Shown: positions 49,883 through 58,954, counted from the stretch's first letter. The stretch is DNA of 64,000 bases from an uncultured Acidobacteriota bacterium (GCA_946887105.1 CAMPKJ010000002.1:27219-91218); one strand, 5' to 3'. The notes: generated by a model from the letters alone, not told the origin. Made by a program: numbers and translations.

Positions 49883-51145
49883 TCACGCCAGACCTGCCAT
49901 CAGATTCGCCACGCGCGTCGATGCTTCTTCGGGACTCATCGGCTCGCTGAGCCGTCCTCGATAGATCACCTGCAGCACGTCGCCGAGCGCAAACGCCTCA
50001 TCGAGATCGGAGGTGATCAGCGTGATCGCGGCGCCCCCATCCGCCGCGGCGCGGAGTCGTTCGTGGACGAACGCGGTGGCCTCGATGTCCAGTCCGCGCG
50101 TCGGCTCCGCGGCGACGAGGACGCGCGGGTTCCGATCGAGCTCGCGCGCGAGGATCACTTTCTGCTGATTGCCGCCGGAGAGGTCGCCCGCACGTTGCAT
50201 CGGACCGGTGGCGCGGATCGAGTAGAGCGCGATGATCCGTTCCGCGTGACGGATGGCTTCGCGCCGATTCCAGCGCCTCGATTTCAGCGCGAGGTTTTCC
50301 GCGATGGTCATGTCCGCGATCACGCCATCGCGCGTGCGGTCTTCGGGGATATGCCCGCCGTCGGGATGCCGCGCGCGCAGTTCCGCGGCGAGCTCGGTCT
50401 GGCCGTTGCCGGCGACGCCGACGATGGCGGTGATCGTTCCCGCACGTGTTGATGGTTGTCGGTGGTCGGTTGTCGGTGCGCTTGCGCGCTGGACCATCGC
50501 GCTCGCCAGATGTTGCGGGCTCGTTTCATCCGCGAGCTTCTCCGCGACCACGCGTCCTTGCCGCATCACCGCGATCCGCTTCGCGACTTCGAGCACTTCG
50601 CGCAGCTTGTGGCTGATGAACACGACCGCGGTGCCGTTCGCGGCGAGCGTGCGCATCACGCGGAACAGCTCATCGGATTCATGCGGCGTGAGCACCGACG
50701 TCGGTTCGTCGAGGATGAGCGTGGACGGTTTACGTGCGATCGCTTTGATCAGCTCGAGCTTCGCCTTCTCGCCGACCGACAACGCTTCGACGCGTCGTGA
50801 GACATCCTCGAGAACGATGCCGGTCGACGCGACCGTCGCGGCGGCCTCGCGTTCGAGCGTCTTGCGCGTGGCGAAGCGGAAGCGGGTGCCGAGCGCCAGG
50901 TTCTCGGCGATGGTGAGCTCGTTCACGAGCAGAAAATGCTGGTGTACGAGCGCGACGATGCCCTCCCCGGCCACGGTGCCGCTGTCCGCCGCGAGCTCTC
51001 CCGCGGCGATGCGCATCAGCGTGGTTTTGCCCGCGCCGTTCTCGCCGACCAGGCCGAGGATCTCGCCGGCGCGCAGCTCCAGCGACACGTCGTCGACGGC
51101 GCGTGAGCCGCCGAACGATTTCGTGATGTGCGTGAGCCGGATCAG
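49883..51145 (-). CDS. ABC transporter ATPase (tandem nucleotide-binding domains, NupO-like)
   Basis: The 420 residues hold two ATPase domains. The first (about 1-215) is complete, with LVGENGAGKTTLMRIAAG (Walker A), LSVGEKAKLELIKAIARKP (signature) and LILDEPTSVL (Walker B). The second (about 236-420) starts IVGVAGNGQTELAAELR, jumps directly to HIPEDRTRDGV, and keeps LSGGNQQKVILAREL and VAAEPTRGLD. It is shorter than in family members of about 500 aa. The linker residues APTTDHRQPSTR derive from a dispersed repeat. No ATG/GTG/TTG fits the expected N-terminus IRLTHITKSFGG. CTG at 51145, overlapping the BMP stop as CTGA, is the best start. Confidence 0.85.
   Translation of the reverse strand: MIRLTHITKSFGGSRAVDDVSLELRAGEILGLVGENGAGKTTLMRIAAGELAADSGTVAGEGIVALVHQHFLLVNELTIAENLALGTRFRFATRKTLEREAAATVASTGIVLEDVSRRVEALSVGEKAKLELIKAIARKPSTLILDEPTSVLTPHESDELFRVMRTLAANGTAVVFISHKLREVLEVAKRIAVMRQGRVVAEKLADETSPQHLASAMVQRASAPTTDHRQPSTRAGTITAIVGVAGNGQTELAAELRARHPDGGHIPEDRTRDGVIADMTIAENLALKSRRWNRREAIRHAERIIALYSIRATGPMQRAGDLSGGNQQKVILARELDRNPRVLVAAEPTRGLDIEATAFVHERLRAAADGGAAITLITSDLDEAFALGDVLQVIYRGRLSEPMSPEEASTRVANLMAGLA
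50447..50478. repeat. Tandem repeat, family F (GGTTGTCGGT units), inside the ATPase gene
   Basis: GATGGTTGTCGGTGGTCGG followed by TTGTCGGT encodes, on the minus strand, the linker TTDHRQPST between the two ATPase domains. The unit is short and tandem, not inverted. Confidence 0.65.
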
Positions 51146-52146
51146 AACCCCGCCGGTGGTTTCACGATGCCGTTCTTGATGTCGTTCGTCACGCGCTCCA
51201 CCTCCGCGAGCGTGGCCGCGGAGATGGTCGGCTTCAGCTTCTCGTTCCACACCAGCGACACGGTGCCCTGCTTCATGCCGAAGTGCTGGATCTCCGGCTC
51301 GAAGCGACCTTCCTTCACGATCTTCGCGGTCTCCACGTACGCGGCCGGCACGTCCACGACCGCCGACGCCACGACCGTGTCCGGACCGAACTCGCTCTGA
51401 TCCGCATTCGCGCCGAAGCAGCGGATCTTCTTTTCGTTGCACGCCTGGAACACGCCGCGTCCCGCTTCATTGGCCTGATGGAAGACGTAGTCGACGCCGG
51501 CATTGATCAGCGAGAGCGTGGCCAGCTTCGCCGCACCGAGATCGTCGAAGTTGCCGGTGTAGACCTCCTTCACCTCGAACCGCGGATCGACCGACTGCGC
51601 GCCCGCCTTGAATGCCAGGAAGCTCGACGCGATGGACGGCACGTTGATGCCGCCCACCAGTCCCGCCTTGCCGGTCTTCGATTCGCGCGCGGCGATGATG
51701 CCGAGGAGGTACGTGGCCTCCTCGATCTGAAAGCGCATCGGTGCGACGTTCGCGGCGATCGTGCTGCCGGAGGTGGTGATGTAGATCGTGCCTGGGAACT
51801 GCGCGCCGGCGGTCTTTGCGGGCTCCTGATATTCGAAGCCGTGTCCGAACGCGAGATCGAATCCCTTCTGTCCAAACGCGCGGAAGCCTTCGGTCATCTC
51901 CGCGGGCGTCTTCGTTTCCTGGTGCGAGATCTCGGCGCCGAGCTCTTTCTGGATCCGCTGCACGCCTTCCCACGCAAGCGCGTTCCAGCCGCCATCGTTG
52001 ATGGAGCCGGGCGTGAGCAGACCGACCCGGAACGGCCGCGCGGCAGCTCGCGGCGCGGTTGTTTCCGCGGGTGCGGAACTGGTGGTCTCGCGCTGCCCGC
52101 AGGCGAGCAGAGAGAGAAGAGCGAAGAGAAGCACAGCTCGTTTCAT
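51142..52146 (-). CDS. BMP-family substrate-binding lipoprotein
   Basis: This 334-aa protein has a lipoprotein signal (MKRAVLLFALLSLLACGQ, lipid on Cys16) and a periplasmic BMP/PnrA domain. FRVGLLTPGSINDGGWNALAWEGVQRI (about 39-65), FGHGFEYQEPAKTAGAQFP (about 98-116), KAGLVGGINVPSIASSFLAF (about 145-165) and VFHQANEAGRGVFQAC (about 202-217) are the ligand-contact blocks of purine nucleoside binders. It delivers substrate to the permeases and ATPase encoded downstream. The ATG at 52146 is 8 nt after a TAAAAT box, suggesting a leaderless mRNA for the whole four-gene operon. Confidence 0.9.
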   Translation of the reverse strand: MKRAVLLFALLSLLACGQRETTSSAPAETTAPRAAARPFRVGLLTPGSINDGGWNALAWEGVQRIQKELGAEISHQETKTPAEMTEGFRAFGQKGFDLAFGHGFEYQEPAKTAGAQFPGTIYITTSGSTIAANVAPMRFQIEEATYLLGIIAARESKTGKAGLVGGINVPSIASSFLAFKAGAQSVDPRFEVKEVYTGNFDDLGAAKLATLSLINAGVDYVFHQANEAGRGVFQACNEKKIRCFGANADQSEFGPDTVVASAVVDVPAAYVETAKIVKEGRFEPEIQHFGMKQGTVSLVWNEKLKPTISAATLAEVERVTNDIKNGIVKPPAGF

Positions 52147-52160
52147 GGGCGCGGATTTTA
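52147..52160 (-). promoter_or_regulatory. -10 region of the BMP/ABC importer operon
   Basis: On the minus strand TAAAAT (52160-52155) plus CCGCGCCC is immediately followed by the ATG at 52146. No ribosome binding site or strong -35 is seen. Confidence 0.55.
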
Positions 52161-52226
52161 CGGGTGGACAGTGGGGCGGGGCCAGTGATACACCGCCAAC
52201 TGCCAAACAGGGAGAAGGAGAAGACG

Positions 52227-52424
52227 ATGGACGAGAACGAGAACAACAACGGCGCGGAGTTCGAGGACGACGACGAACAGATCGAGCAGATGATCATCGA
52301 GAACGGAATCCTGCTGCACAGTCTGGCGACGTTGCTCGTTCGCAAAGGCGTGCTGGCGCAGGATGAGATCGACGCCGAAATGGACCGTCTCTACGACGAG
52401 ATGGAGAACTTCGAGCAGCAGTAG
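52227..52424 (+). CDS. 65-aa very acidic hypothetical protein
   Basis: The protein (MDENENNNGAEFEDDDEQIEQMIIENGILLHSLATLLVRKGVLAQDEIDAEMDRLYDEMENFEQQ) has an acidic N-terminus and two amphipathic helices, the second with KGVLAQDEIDAEMDRLY. That latter part resembles the short helical hairpin used as a dimerisation or partner-binding element in many small bacterial proteins, but I recognise no named family. The start at 52227 has a strong GGAGAAGGAG site. It is divergent from the ABC importer and upstream of a GWxTD gene, 83 bp away. Confidence 0.65.
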   Translation: MDENENNNGAEFEDDDEQIEQMIIENGILLHSLATLLVRKGVLAQDEIDAEMDRLYDEMENFEQQ

Positions 52425-52507
52425 CGGCCGCCACACGTCTCGAAAAGGAATAGCTCTCGGCGCAGCATGTTCTGCCCGGCGGATTGAATTCTGCGACTGG
52501 AGACTTC

Positions 52508-54109
52508 ATGAGATTGCGTACGTTCCTGACGACATTGATCGTCGCCGGCTGCGCGCTGAGCGGTGCGACCGCCTATGCGTTGTCCGCCGAATACCTCGAT
52601 TGGGGCCGTGGCCCCGCGCAGTTCCTGATGACCAAAGACGAGGCCGCGAAATGGAAGACCATCACTTCCGATGACGAGGCCAAGGCGTTCGTGGCGCTGT
52701 TCTGGGCGCGCCGCGATCCGACACCCGAGACACCGCGCAATGAGTACCGCGAAGAGTACGAGCGCCGTGTGCTCGCGGCAGACAAGAATTTTGCCGCGGA
52801 CAAGAAGCGCGGCGCGCTCACCGACCGCGGCCGGGTCCTGATCCTGTTCGGTCAGCCGAAGAAGATCGAGCGCACCGGCGGACAGCGTCAGTCCGCACTG
52901 CCCGGAGCATCTGGCATCGGCAGCGGTTCCACCGATGCGGCCGCGGGCGATTCGTTCCTGGGCGGCGGCAGCAGCGAAGACACCGCCGGCCAGATCTGGA
53001 CGTTCGAGGGCAACGAAGCCCGTGAGCTGTTTGGACAGGCACGTGCGCCGCTCCGCTTCGTCGACCGCCAGGGCAAGAGCGACTTCACGCTCGAGCGCGG
53101 CGGTCCGGACGTCTCGCGCGCAACGCAGAAGGCGATCACGCGCTCGCTCAAGTCGCCCGATCTGACGGTTGCTCCCTCGTTTGCCGGACCCGCGGCGAGC
53201 GAAGCGATGGTTCCGGACGCTCCGGCACCCGTGCAGACCGAGCTCACCACCGAATCCCTGAAGGCAGCCGTGGCCGAGATGAAGGCCGCGACGACGAATC
53301 CCTACGAGAACAAGGCCTTCGTGACCTGGGCTGAATCGGTCACCGCCGAGGGCGAATACTTCGTCCCGGTGCAGGTCTACGTCCCGAAGTCGGCCAGCCT
53401 CAACGCGTCGCAGAGCCTCACGTTCTTCGGCGTCGTCGAAGACGAGACCGGCAAGGGTGTGGTTGCGTTCGAAGAGCCGGCCAAGCTGACCGCGTCGAAG
53501 GACGACCTGTTCGTCGACCGCTCCTTCACGGCGCTGCCGGCCGGCAAGTATCGCGGCTACTTCGGCCTCGCCGACAACGGCAAGCCGGTCTCGATCGTCA
53601 CCGCCGACATGCAGCTCGCGGGCACGATCGACAAGGACGCCGCCGGTATTTCGCCGCTCATCCTCTCGAACAACGTCTTCCCGCTCCCGGCAGCACAGAA
53701 GCCGACGGACGCGTACGCGTTCGGTGGACTGAAGGTCGTGCCGAAGGGCGATCGCGTGTTCCGTCCGGCCGATGAGCTCTGGTACTTCGTCGAGTTGCGC
53801 AACCCCGGCCTGGACATGCCGGTACCCGCAGCGGACGGCACCACGCCGGCCGAGGGCGCGCCGAAAGTGCAGATCAAGATCGACGTCGAGGGCGTCGAGA
53901 CGGCCAGCGGCAAGAAGATCCGCCGCCCGGCTCCGCCGCGCGAGATCGAAGCGATGGCCATCAAGGGTGTCCCGGGTCACTACGGTCTCGGCAACGCCAT
54001 CCCGCTCGAGTCCTTCAAGTCCGGCGAGTACACCTTCACGGTGAAGGTCATCGACACGGTGAAGAAGGCGTCGTACACACTGAGCGAGAAGTTCACGGTC
54101 GTCGAGTAA
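52508..54109 (+). CDS. Secreted GWxTD-domain protein 1
   Basis: This 533-aa protein starts with a signal peptide ([19 protein letters not shown]). The N-terminal half is a GWxTD-type domain: [42 protein letters not shown], then [19 protein letters not shown] and [16 protein letters not shown] near residue 101-116, where the family motif G-W-x-T-D reads G-A-L-T-D. A Gly/Ser linker and a C-terminal beta-sandwich region follow ([35 protein letters not shown]-like [19 protein letters not shown]). The family is common in Acidobacteria and related phyla and is exported, but its function is unknown. A second paralogue follows at 56331 beyond ribBA and a dioxygenase gene. Confidence 0.82.
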   Translation: MRLRTFLTTLIVAGCALSGATAYALSAEYLDWGRGPAQFLMTKDEAAKWKTITSDDEAKAFVALFWARRDPTPETPRNEYREEYERRVLAADKNFAADKKRGALTDRGRVLILFGQPKKIERTGGQRQSALPGASGIGSGSTDAAAGDSFLGGGSSEDTAGQIWTFEGNEARELFGQARAPLRFVDRQGKSDFTLERGGPDVSRATQKAITRSLKSPDLTVAPSFAGPAASEAMVPDAPAPVQTELTTESLKAAVAEMKAATTNPYENKAFVTWAESVTAEGEYFVPVQVYVPKSASLNASQSLTFFGVVEDETGKGVVAFEEPAKLTASKDDLFVDRSFTALPAGKYRGYFGLADNGKPVSIVTADMQLAGTIDKDAAGISPLILSNNVFPLPAAQKPTDAYAFGGLKVVPKGDRVFRPADELWYFVELRNPGLDMPVPAADGTTPAEGAPKVQIKIDVEGVETASGKKIRRPAPPREIEAMAIKGVPGHYGLGNAIPLESFKSGEYTFTVKVIDTVKKASYTLSEKFTVVE

Positions 54110-54130
54110 ACCCCGCCGAAAGTCAGGCCG

Positions 54131-54150
54131 TCCCGGGCTCATGCCCGGGA
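54131..54150 (+). terminator. Hairpin between the GWxTD gene and ribBA
   Basis: TCCCGGGC (54131-54138) and GCCCGGGA (54143-54150) form a perfect 8-bp stem with a TCAT loop. There is no T tract; it precedes the ribBA -10 box. Confidence 0.5.
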
Positions 54151-54155
54151 TGGCC

Positions 54156-54161
54156 TACAAT
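54156..54161 (+). promoter_or_regulatory. -10 box of ribBA
   Basis: TACAAT is followed by CTCCCCC and the ATG is 15 nt downstream, leaving a leader of under 10 nt. An FMN riboswitch cannot fit. Confidence 0.5.
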
Positions 54162-54176
54162 CTCCCCCGAGTCCAT

Positions 54177-55379
54177 ATGCCTTTCACCACCGTTCAGGAA
54201 GCAGCCGAGCTCTATCGCAGCGGGCAGTTCGTCATCATCGTCGATGATGAAGACCGCGAGAACGAAGGGGATCTCTGCATCGCGGCCGAGCGCGTCACCG
54301 CCGAGTCGATCAACTTCATGGCTCGCTTCGGGCGCGGCCTGATCTGTCTCGCGCTGACCGAGGAGCGTTGCGCGGAGCTCGATCTGCCGCTCATGGTCGA
54401 GAACAACACCACGAACTTCGGGACCGCGTTCACGGTCTCCATCGAAGCGCGTGGCCGGGTCACCACCGGGATCTCCGCAGCCGATCGCGCCGAGACCGTG
54501 CGTGTGGCCATCGATCCGAGAACGCGGCCGTACGATCTCGCGCGGCCTGGACACGTGTTTCCGCTGCGCGCACGCAAAGGCGGCGTGCTCAAGCGCGCCG
54601 GTCAGACCGAGGCCTCGGTCGATCTCGCATCGATCGCGGGTGTGATGCCCGCGGCGGTCATCTGCGAGATCATGAATGAAGACGGCACCATGGCGCGGCT
54701 TCCGGACCTCAAGGAGTTCGCGGTTCGCCATGGCCTGAAGATCATCTCCGTCGCGGACATCATCAAGTACCGCATGCAGACGGAGAAGCACGTGCACTGC
54801 CTCGCCGCGCCGGTGCTGCCGACCGATCACGGCGAGTTCCGCGTGCACGCGTACAAGAGCGACATCAACGGCGAAGAGCACGTGGCGCTGGTGAAGGGCG
54901 AGATCCGCGACGGCGACGAAGTGCTGGTGCGCGTCCATTCGTCCTGCCTGACCGGCGACGTCTTCCACTCCAGCCGGTGCGATTGCGGCGATCAGCTGGA
55001 GCGCGCCTTCGAGCGGATCGCGCATGAAGGCAAAGGCGTCATCCTCTATCTGCTGCAGGAAGGCCGCGGCATCGGCTTGATCAACAAACTGCGCGCGTAC
55101 GAGCTGCAGGATCAGGGCGATGACACCATCGAGGCGAACGCGAAGCTCGGCTTCGCCCCCGACATCCGCGACTACGGCACCGGCTCGCAGATCCTCCGCG
55201 ACCTCGGCGTCCGCAAGATCCGCCTGATGACCAACAACCCCGCCAAATTCGTGGCCATCGAAGGCTTCGGCCTGGAGATCGTGGAACGCGTCCCGCTCGA
55301 GATCGCGCCGTCGCAGACGACGCAGAAGTATCTCGAAACGAAGAAGAAGAAGCTGGGACACATTCTGGAGCTCGTGTAG
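54177..55379 (+). CDS. ribBA: Bifunctional 3,4-dihydroxy-2-butanone-4-phosphate synthase/GTP cyclohydrolase II
   Basis: This 400-aa fusion has the RibB part (about 1-200; [21 protein letters not shown] at 18-38, [49 protein letters not shown]) and the RibA part (about 205-400; [30 protein letters not shown] with the three zinc Cys, [15 protein letters not shown] and [10 protein letters not shown]). It makes both precursors of riboflavin from ribulose-5-phosphate and GTP. Motifs are intact in both domains. An upstream in-frame ATG exists (54141) but lies inside the hairpin; the ATG at 54177 after TACAAT is preferred. Confidence 0.95.
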   Translation: MPFTTVQEAAELYRSGQFVIIVDDEDRENEGDLCIAAERVTAESINFMARFGRGLICLALTEERCAELDLPLMVENNTTNFGTAFTVSIEARGRVTTGISAADRAETVRVAIDPRTRPYDLARPGHVFPLRARKGGVLKRAGQTEASVDLASIAGVMPAAVICEIMNEDGTMARLPDLKEFAVRHGLKIISVADIIKYRMQTEKHVHCLAAPVLPTDHGEFRVHAYKSDINGEEHVALVKGEIRDGDEVLVRVHSSCLTGDVFHSSRCDCGDQLERAFERIAHEGKGVILYLLQEGRGIGLINKLRAYELQDQGDDTIEANAKLGFAPDIRDYGTGSQILRDLGVRKIRLMTNNPAKFVAIEGFGLEIVERVPLEIAPSQTTQKYLETKKKKLGHILELV

Positions 55380-55608
55380 CGGTCGACGCGTCTTCGCGCG
55401 GGCGTCTGGAGCCGTCATCGCCGGAGCGATGACGGGGCGTCCGGGAGTTGTCGCGCAGCCGCCACATCTCGCGAGACGATCCAACCACGATTGCTGCGTC
55501 TCGCAAGAGCTGGCGCTCAGGCGATACGTCCCGGACGCCCCCGCAATCGCTCTGGCGATTGCGGCTCCCAACGCCCACGCGCGCCGCGCGTGTATCATCC
55601 GCGCCGCA
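55380..55608. other. Gap with two perfect hairpins before the dioxygenase gene
   Basis: This 229-bp gap holds CCGTCATCGC-CGGA-GCGATGACGG (55412-55435; 10-bp stem) and GCAATCGC-TCTG-GCGATTGC (55543-55562; 8-bp stem), then the -10 box of the next gene. The first may terminate ribBA. No ORF is worth calling. Confidence 0.6.
55593..55605 (+). promoter_or_regulatory. -10 region of the dioxygenase gene
   Basis: TATCAT (55593-55598) followed by CCGCGCC, with the ATG at 55609 only 10 nt after the box and no ribosome binding site. Confidence 0.55.
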
Positions 55609-56310
55609 ATGTCACACACCGGTCCCATTCTCGAAGGCAAAGGCAACACCGATTACGAGCGCTACGTCCGCGTGCCGGAGCTGCTCGAGCTGCAGAAACC
55701 GATCGACAAGCTGTCGAATCCGGAAGAGCGGCTGTTTCAGGTCATGCACCAGACCGCGGAGCTCTGGCTGCATCACATCGATTACGAAATCGACCGCGCG
55801 GCGGCATTTCTCGATGCCGATCAGCCGCAGCTCGCGGCCGATCTGCTGCATCGCTGCCGGCTCATCGTCGACCTGCTGCGCGAGCAGATCATCATTCTCG
55901 AGACCATGGCCCCGGCCGACTATCACGTCCTGCGCGTGACCTCTCTGGGGCGCGGCAGCGGACAGGAGTCGCCGGGATTCAAGGTCCTGCTCGAAGCGGG
56001 CAAGCGGCTCTGGCCGCGGTTCCAGGAGCTCTACGCGCGTCGCGGCGTGACCGTGATCGAAGTGGAGCGCGAGCCGCGCAAGTATTACGAGCTCTTCCGC
56101 CTGCTGCAGTCGTTCCTCGACTACGACGAGGCCTTCCTCAAGTGGCGCTACACGCACATGCGGCTGGCATTCCGCATCATCGGCGACCGGGTCATGTCAC
56201 TGAAAGGCGTCCCGGCGGCGCAGTTGGAAGCAGGAACGCGCGAGCCGCTGTTTCCTGAGCTGTGGTCGGCGATCAGCGACCTCACGGCCGAGCACAAACC
56301 GACCTACTGA
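55609..56310 (+). CDS. Tryptophan 2,3-dioxygenase family protein
   Basis: This 233-aa mostly helical protein has YVRVPELLELQKP (about 17-29), FQVMHQTAELWLHHIDYEIDRA (about 44-65; the region of the distal His in TDO) and LKWRYTHMRLAFRIIGD (about 177-193; proximal His region). It ends in EPLFPELWSAISDL, a TDO-type C-terminus. TDO opens the indole ring of tryptophan to N-formylkynurenine with heme and O2. The canonical GTGGSSG substrate loop is replaced by KGVPAAQLEAGTREPL, and the STGFQS-like motif reads GRGSGQESPGF, so the substrate may differ. It is about 50 residues shorter than typical TDO. Confidence 0.82.
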   Translation: MSHTGPILEGKGNTDYERYVRVPELLELQKPIDKLSNPEERLFQVMHQTAELWLHHIDYEIDRAAAFLDADQPQLAADLLHRCRLIVDLLREQIIILETMAPADYHVLRVTSLGRGSGQESPGFKVLLEAGKRLWPRFQELYARRGVTVIEVEREPRKYYELFRLLQSFLDYDEAFLKWRYTHMRLAFRIIGDRVMSLKGVPAAQLEAGTREPLFPELWSAISDLTAEHKPTY

Positions 56311-56330
56311 CTCTCACAGGAGAATCTCCC

Positions 56331-57884
56331 TTGAAATCCAGAATCCTGGCTTGCGCGCTGTTATCGCTGTCCGCGGCAACGGCCGCATTCGGCGCCCTCT
56401 CGAAAGAGCACAACGAATTCTCGAAGGGTGCGACCGAACATCTGTTGACGAAGGAAGAGAAGAAGCAGTGGCGCGCCGTCGCCACCGACGAGCAGGCCCG
56501 GGCCTTCATCGATCTCTTCTGGGCGCGGCGCGATCCGACGCCGGGCACTCCGGCGAATGAGTTCCGCGAGGCCATCGAGAAGCGCATGGTGGTCGCGGAC
56601 GATCTCTTCACCACCGCAAAGCGCCGCGGAGCCGCCACGGATCGCGGCAAGGTGTACGTGCTGATGGGACCGCAGACGGGCATCAAGCGCGGCGGCCCGC
56701 AGGGCGGACAGGGCGTTCACGCGCCGAACGCCGTCCGCGAGCAGGCCACGCTCAATTCGCAGTCGGTGCAGGGCATCGCTCCGAGCGAAATCTGGCAGTA
56801 CGAGCAGAGCAAGAGCACGCTCCCTCTCGGCCAGCCGATGGTGCAGGTGGCGTTCATCGATCAATACGCGTCGAACGACTGGAAGCTCGAGCGGATGGTC
56901 GGCAACGACTACGCGAACATCTTCGACCGCATCGCCCGCGCGTACATCGCACAGCCGGAGCTGAAGGAAGTGCCGGCGATGGCCGCCGCGGCCACGACCG
57001 TCGCGGCTACGACCGTCGCAGCGACGACCGCTGCCGCGAGCGTCGCCCCCGCGGCGACGACCGGATTGAAATCCGAGGAATTGCGCAAGGCCATCGACGC
57101 CGCGCGCGCGGCGAAGGCGGCGCCGGACGCGCTGTTCCTCAGCTACGGCGAGTTCATCACACCGGCAGGGGAGTCCTACGTCCCGGTGCAGCTCTATGCC
57201 CGCAAGTCGGTGGGGCTGACCGCGGGCCCGGTGACGTTCTTCGGTGCGGTGGACAAGGACGACGGCAGCCGCGTCGTCGACTTCGAGGAACCGGCCACGC
57301 TCATCGCATCGCATGACGACGTCTTCTATGCGCGTTCGTTGAGCCTGCCGCCGGGCAGCTATGTCGGCACGTTCGGCCTTGCGCGCGATGGAAAAGTGAT
57401 CTCGGCCGTCTCCTCTCCGATGACGGTGCAGGCGCTCGACCAGACCGCGCCGGCGGTTTCCGGCCTCATGCTCTCGAACAACGTGGGCGCCCTGGGCGAT
57501 CCGACGCGCGCGACCGATCCATTCATCTTCGGCGGCATCCGTGTGGTTCCGAAAGGCGACCGCACGTTCCGTCCGGCAGACGACCTCTGGTATTTCCTCG
57601 CTCTGCGCAATCCCGGTCTCGATGCGGAGACCAATCAGCCCAGGATGTCGCTGAAGCTGTCGGTGACGGGAAAGACTGACGACGGCATCGAGGTGGATCG
57701 GGGTGCTCCGGCGTCGATCACCACGGTTCAGCCGGTCAGAGGCGCAGCCGGACACTACGTCATCGGTGAGCCGCTGCCGCTGTCGACGTTCAAACCGGGC
57801 AACTACGCCATCTCGATTCGCGTGAAGGACATGGCTCTCGACAAGGCTTACGATTTGAAGGAGACCTTCCGAATCGTGGAGTGA
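56331..57884 (+). CDS. Secreted GWxTD-domain protein 2
   Basis: This 517-aa paralogue of the gene at 52508 starts at TTG with AGGAG 8 nt upstream and a signal peptide (SRILACALLSLSAATAAFG). The core is [46 protein letters not shown], with GAATDRGKVYVLMG near residue 99 in place of GWxTD. An Ala/Thr-rich linker (about 219-245, tandem ATTVAATTVAA) and a C-terminal beta-sandwich domain (SYGEFITPAGESYVPVQLYARKS; LMLSNNVGALGDPTRATDPF; FRPADDLWYFLALRNPGLD) follow. The two proteins align over their whole length apart from the linkers. Function is unknown; extracytoplasmic. A terminator follows, so it ends the transcript. Confidence 0.82.
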   Translation: MKSRILACALLSLSAATAAFGALSKEHNEFSKGATEHLLTKEEKKQWRAVATDEQARAFIDLFWARRDPTPGTPANEFREAIEKRMVVADDLFTTAKRRGAATDRGKVYVLMGPQTGIKRGGPQGGQGVHAPNAVREQATLNSQSVQGIAPSEIWQYEQSKSTLPLGQPMVQVAFIDQYASNDWKLERMVGNDYANIFDRIARAYIAQPELKEVPAMAAAATTVAATTVAATTAAASVAPAATTGLKSEELRKAIDAARAAKAAPDALFLSYGEFITPAGESYVPVQLYARKSVGLTAGPVTFFGAVDKDDGSRVVDFEEPATLIASHDDVFYARSLSLPPGSYVGTFGLARDGKVISAVSSPMTVQALDQTAPAVSGLMLSNNVGALGDPTRATDPFIFGGIRVVPKGDRTFRPADDLWYFLALRNPGLDAETNQPRMSLKLSVTGKTDDGIEVDRGAPASITTVQPVRGAAGHYVIGEPLPLSTFKPGNYAISIRVKDMALDKAYDLKETFRIVE

Positions 57885-57896
57885 ACGGTTTCGTTT

Positions 57897-57949
57897 TCTG
57901 GAGCGCCGGTGTCCAACGGCCGGGGGAGCGTTCCAGAATTGTTTTTTTC
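57897..57949 (+). terminator. Intrinsic terminator after GWxTD protein 2
   Basis: CTGGAGCG...CGTTCCAG arms (one G-T wobble) enclose a GC-rich inner stem and are followed by AATTGTTTTTTTC. It separates the transcript from the TPR/tonB operon. Confidence 0.8.
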
Positions 57950-57998
57950 AGCGACATTTTTCAGCTAAAACTTTCGGTTTCAGGGACTACCAATGTTG

Positions 57999-58027
57999 TT
58001 GACGGTGAAAAGGGTGATCTGTATATT
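57999..58027 (+). promoter_or_regulatory. Near-consensus promoter of the TPR-tonB-exbBD operon
   Basis: TTGACG (57999-58004), a 17-nt spacer and TATATT (58022-58027) match sigma-70 promoters closely. The leader of about 85 nt ends with an AGGGAG site before the ATG at 58118. This is the strongest promoter in the window. Confidence 0.8.
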
Positions 58028-58117
58028 CGCGCCCACATTGCCTGACGCGGGCCGGGAGCAGCCGACACGCCCCCGCTGCACAGATCTGCGATCACTCATC
58101 AGGGAGTTCGGAATCAA

Positions 58118-58954
58118 ATGACGAAGAAGTTGTGCCTCATTGCGGCACTTTCTCTTTCCCTATTGTCGTCCGTCAGCTGCACGAAAGTGCAAGCGCGCAT
58201 GGCGATCAAAGATGCCAACGACGCGTACGCGAGGGAAGACTACAGCGCCGCGTTGCAGGGCTACCGCAGGGCCCGCGAGATCGACGGCGACAGCTTCCCC
58301 GAGCTCGATCGCATGGTCGGCTACTCGCTGATCGGCCTCTACTCGCCCGAGGACAAGTCGCCGGAGAACGTGAAGAACGCCGATGCCGCCGTGCTCGAAC
58401 TTCGCAAGTATCTGAAGAACAAGCCGGACGACGCCATCGCGCGGGAAGCGCTGATCAACCTCTACCTGAATGCGGATCGCATCACCGATGCGATCAACTA
58501 TTTCAAGGAGTGGTTGAGAACGCATCCGGCCGATCTCGCGGCGGTGCGCTCGGTGGCCCAGCTCTACTCGAAACAGGGCGACTTCAACGAGTCGCTGAAC
58601 TGGTACGAGAAGATCACCCTCCTCGACGCGAAGAACCCCGAGGCGTTCTACACCTACGGAGTGGTCTGCTACGAGAAGGTGGCCAAGAACCCGCCCGCCG
58701 ACATGGCCGAGCGGATGGCCATCATCGAAAAGGGCAAGCGCGCGCTGCAGCGGGCGAACGAGCTCCGGGCGGATTACTTCGAGGCGCTGGTCTACCTCAG
58801 CCTCCTCCATCGTCAGCAGGCGCCGCTCGAAACGGATCCGGTGAAGCAGCAGGCACTCGTGGCCGAAGCAGACCGGATCCGCAACATGGCCGTCGCCGTC
58901 AACAACAAGAGAAAGGCTGCTGCTGCCGCGGCAGCCGCCGGCAAAAAGAGCTAG
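58118..58954 (+). CDS. TPR-repeat lipoprotein
   Basis: This 278-aa protein has a lipoprotein signal (KLCLIAALSLSLLSSVSC, lipid on Cys21) followed by about five TPR-like helix pairs (AYAREDYSAALQGYRRAREIDGD; AIAREALINLYLNADRITDAINYF; AAVRSVAQLYSKQGDFNESLNWYEKI; RALQRANELRADYFEALVYLSLL). It ends with a Lys/Ala-rich tail. Its position as first gene in front of tonB-exbB-exbD-exbD suggests a periplasmic scaffold for the energy-transduction complex, perhaps similar in concept to TPR partners of Tol or gliding systems; that is an inference. The gap to tonB is only 4 bp. Confidence 0.83.
   Translation: MTKKLCLIAALSLSLLSSVSCTKVQARMAIKDANDAYAREDYSAALQGYRRAREIDGDSFPELDRMVGYSLIGLYSPEDKSPENVKNADAAVLELRKYLKNKPDDAIAREALINLYLNADRITDAINYFKEWLRTHPADLAAVRSVAQLYSKQGDFNESLNWYEKITLLDAKNPEAFYTYGVVCYEKVAKNPPADMAERMAIIEKGKRALQRANELRADYFEALVYLSLLHRQQAPLETDPVKQQALVAEADRIRNMAVAVNNKRKAAAAAAAAGKKS

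Noticed and set aside
54110..54176. FMN riboswitch upstream of ribBA
   Set aside because: The -10 box leaves a leader of only a few nucleotides, and no FMN-aptamer sequence is visible.
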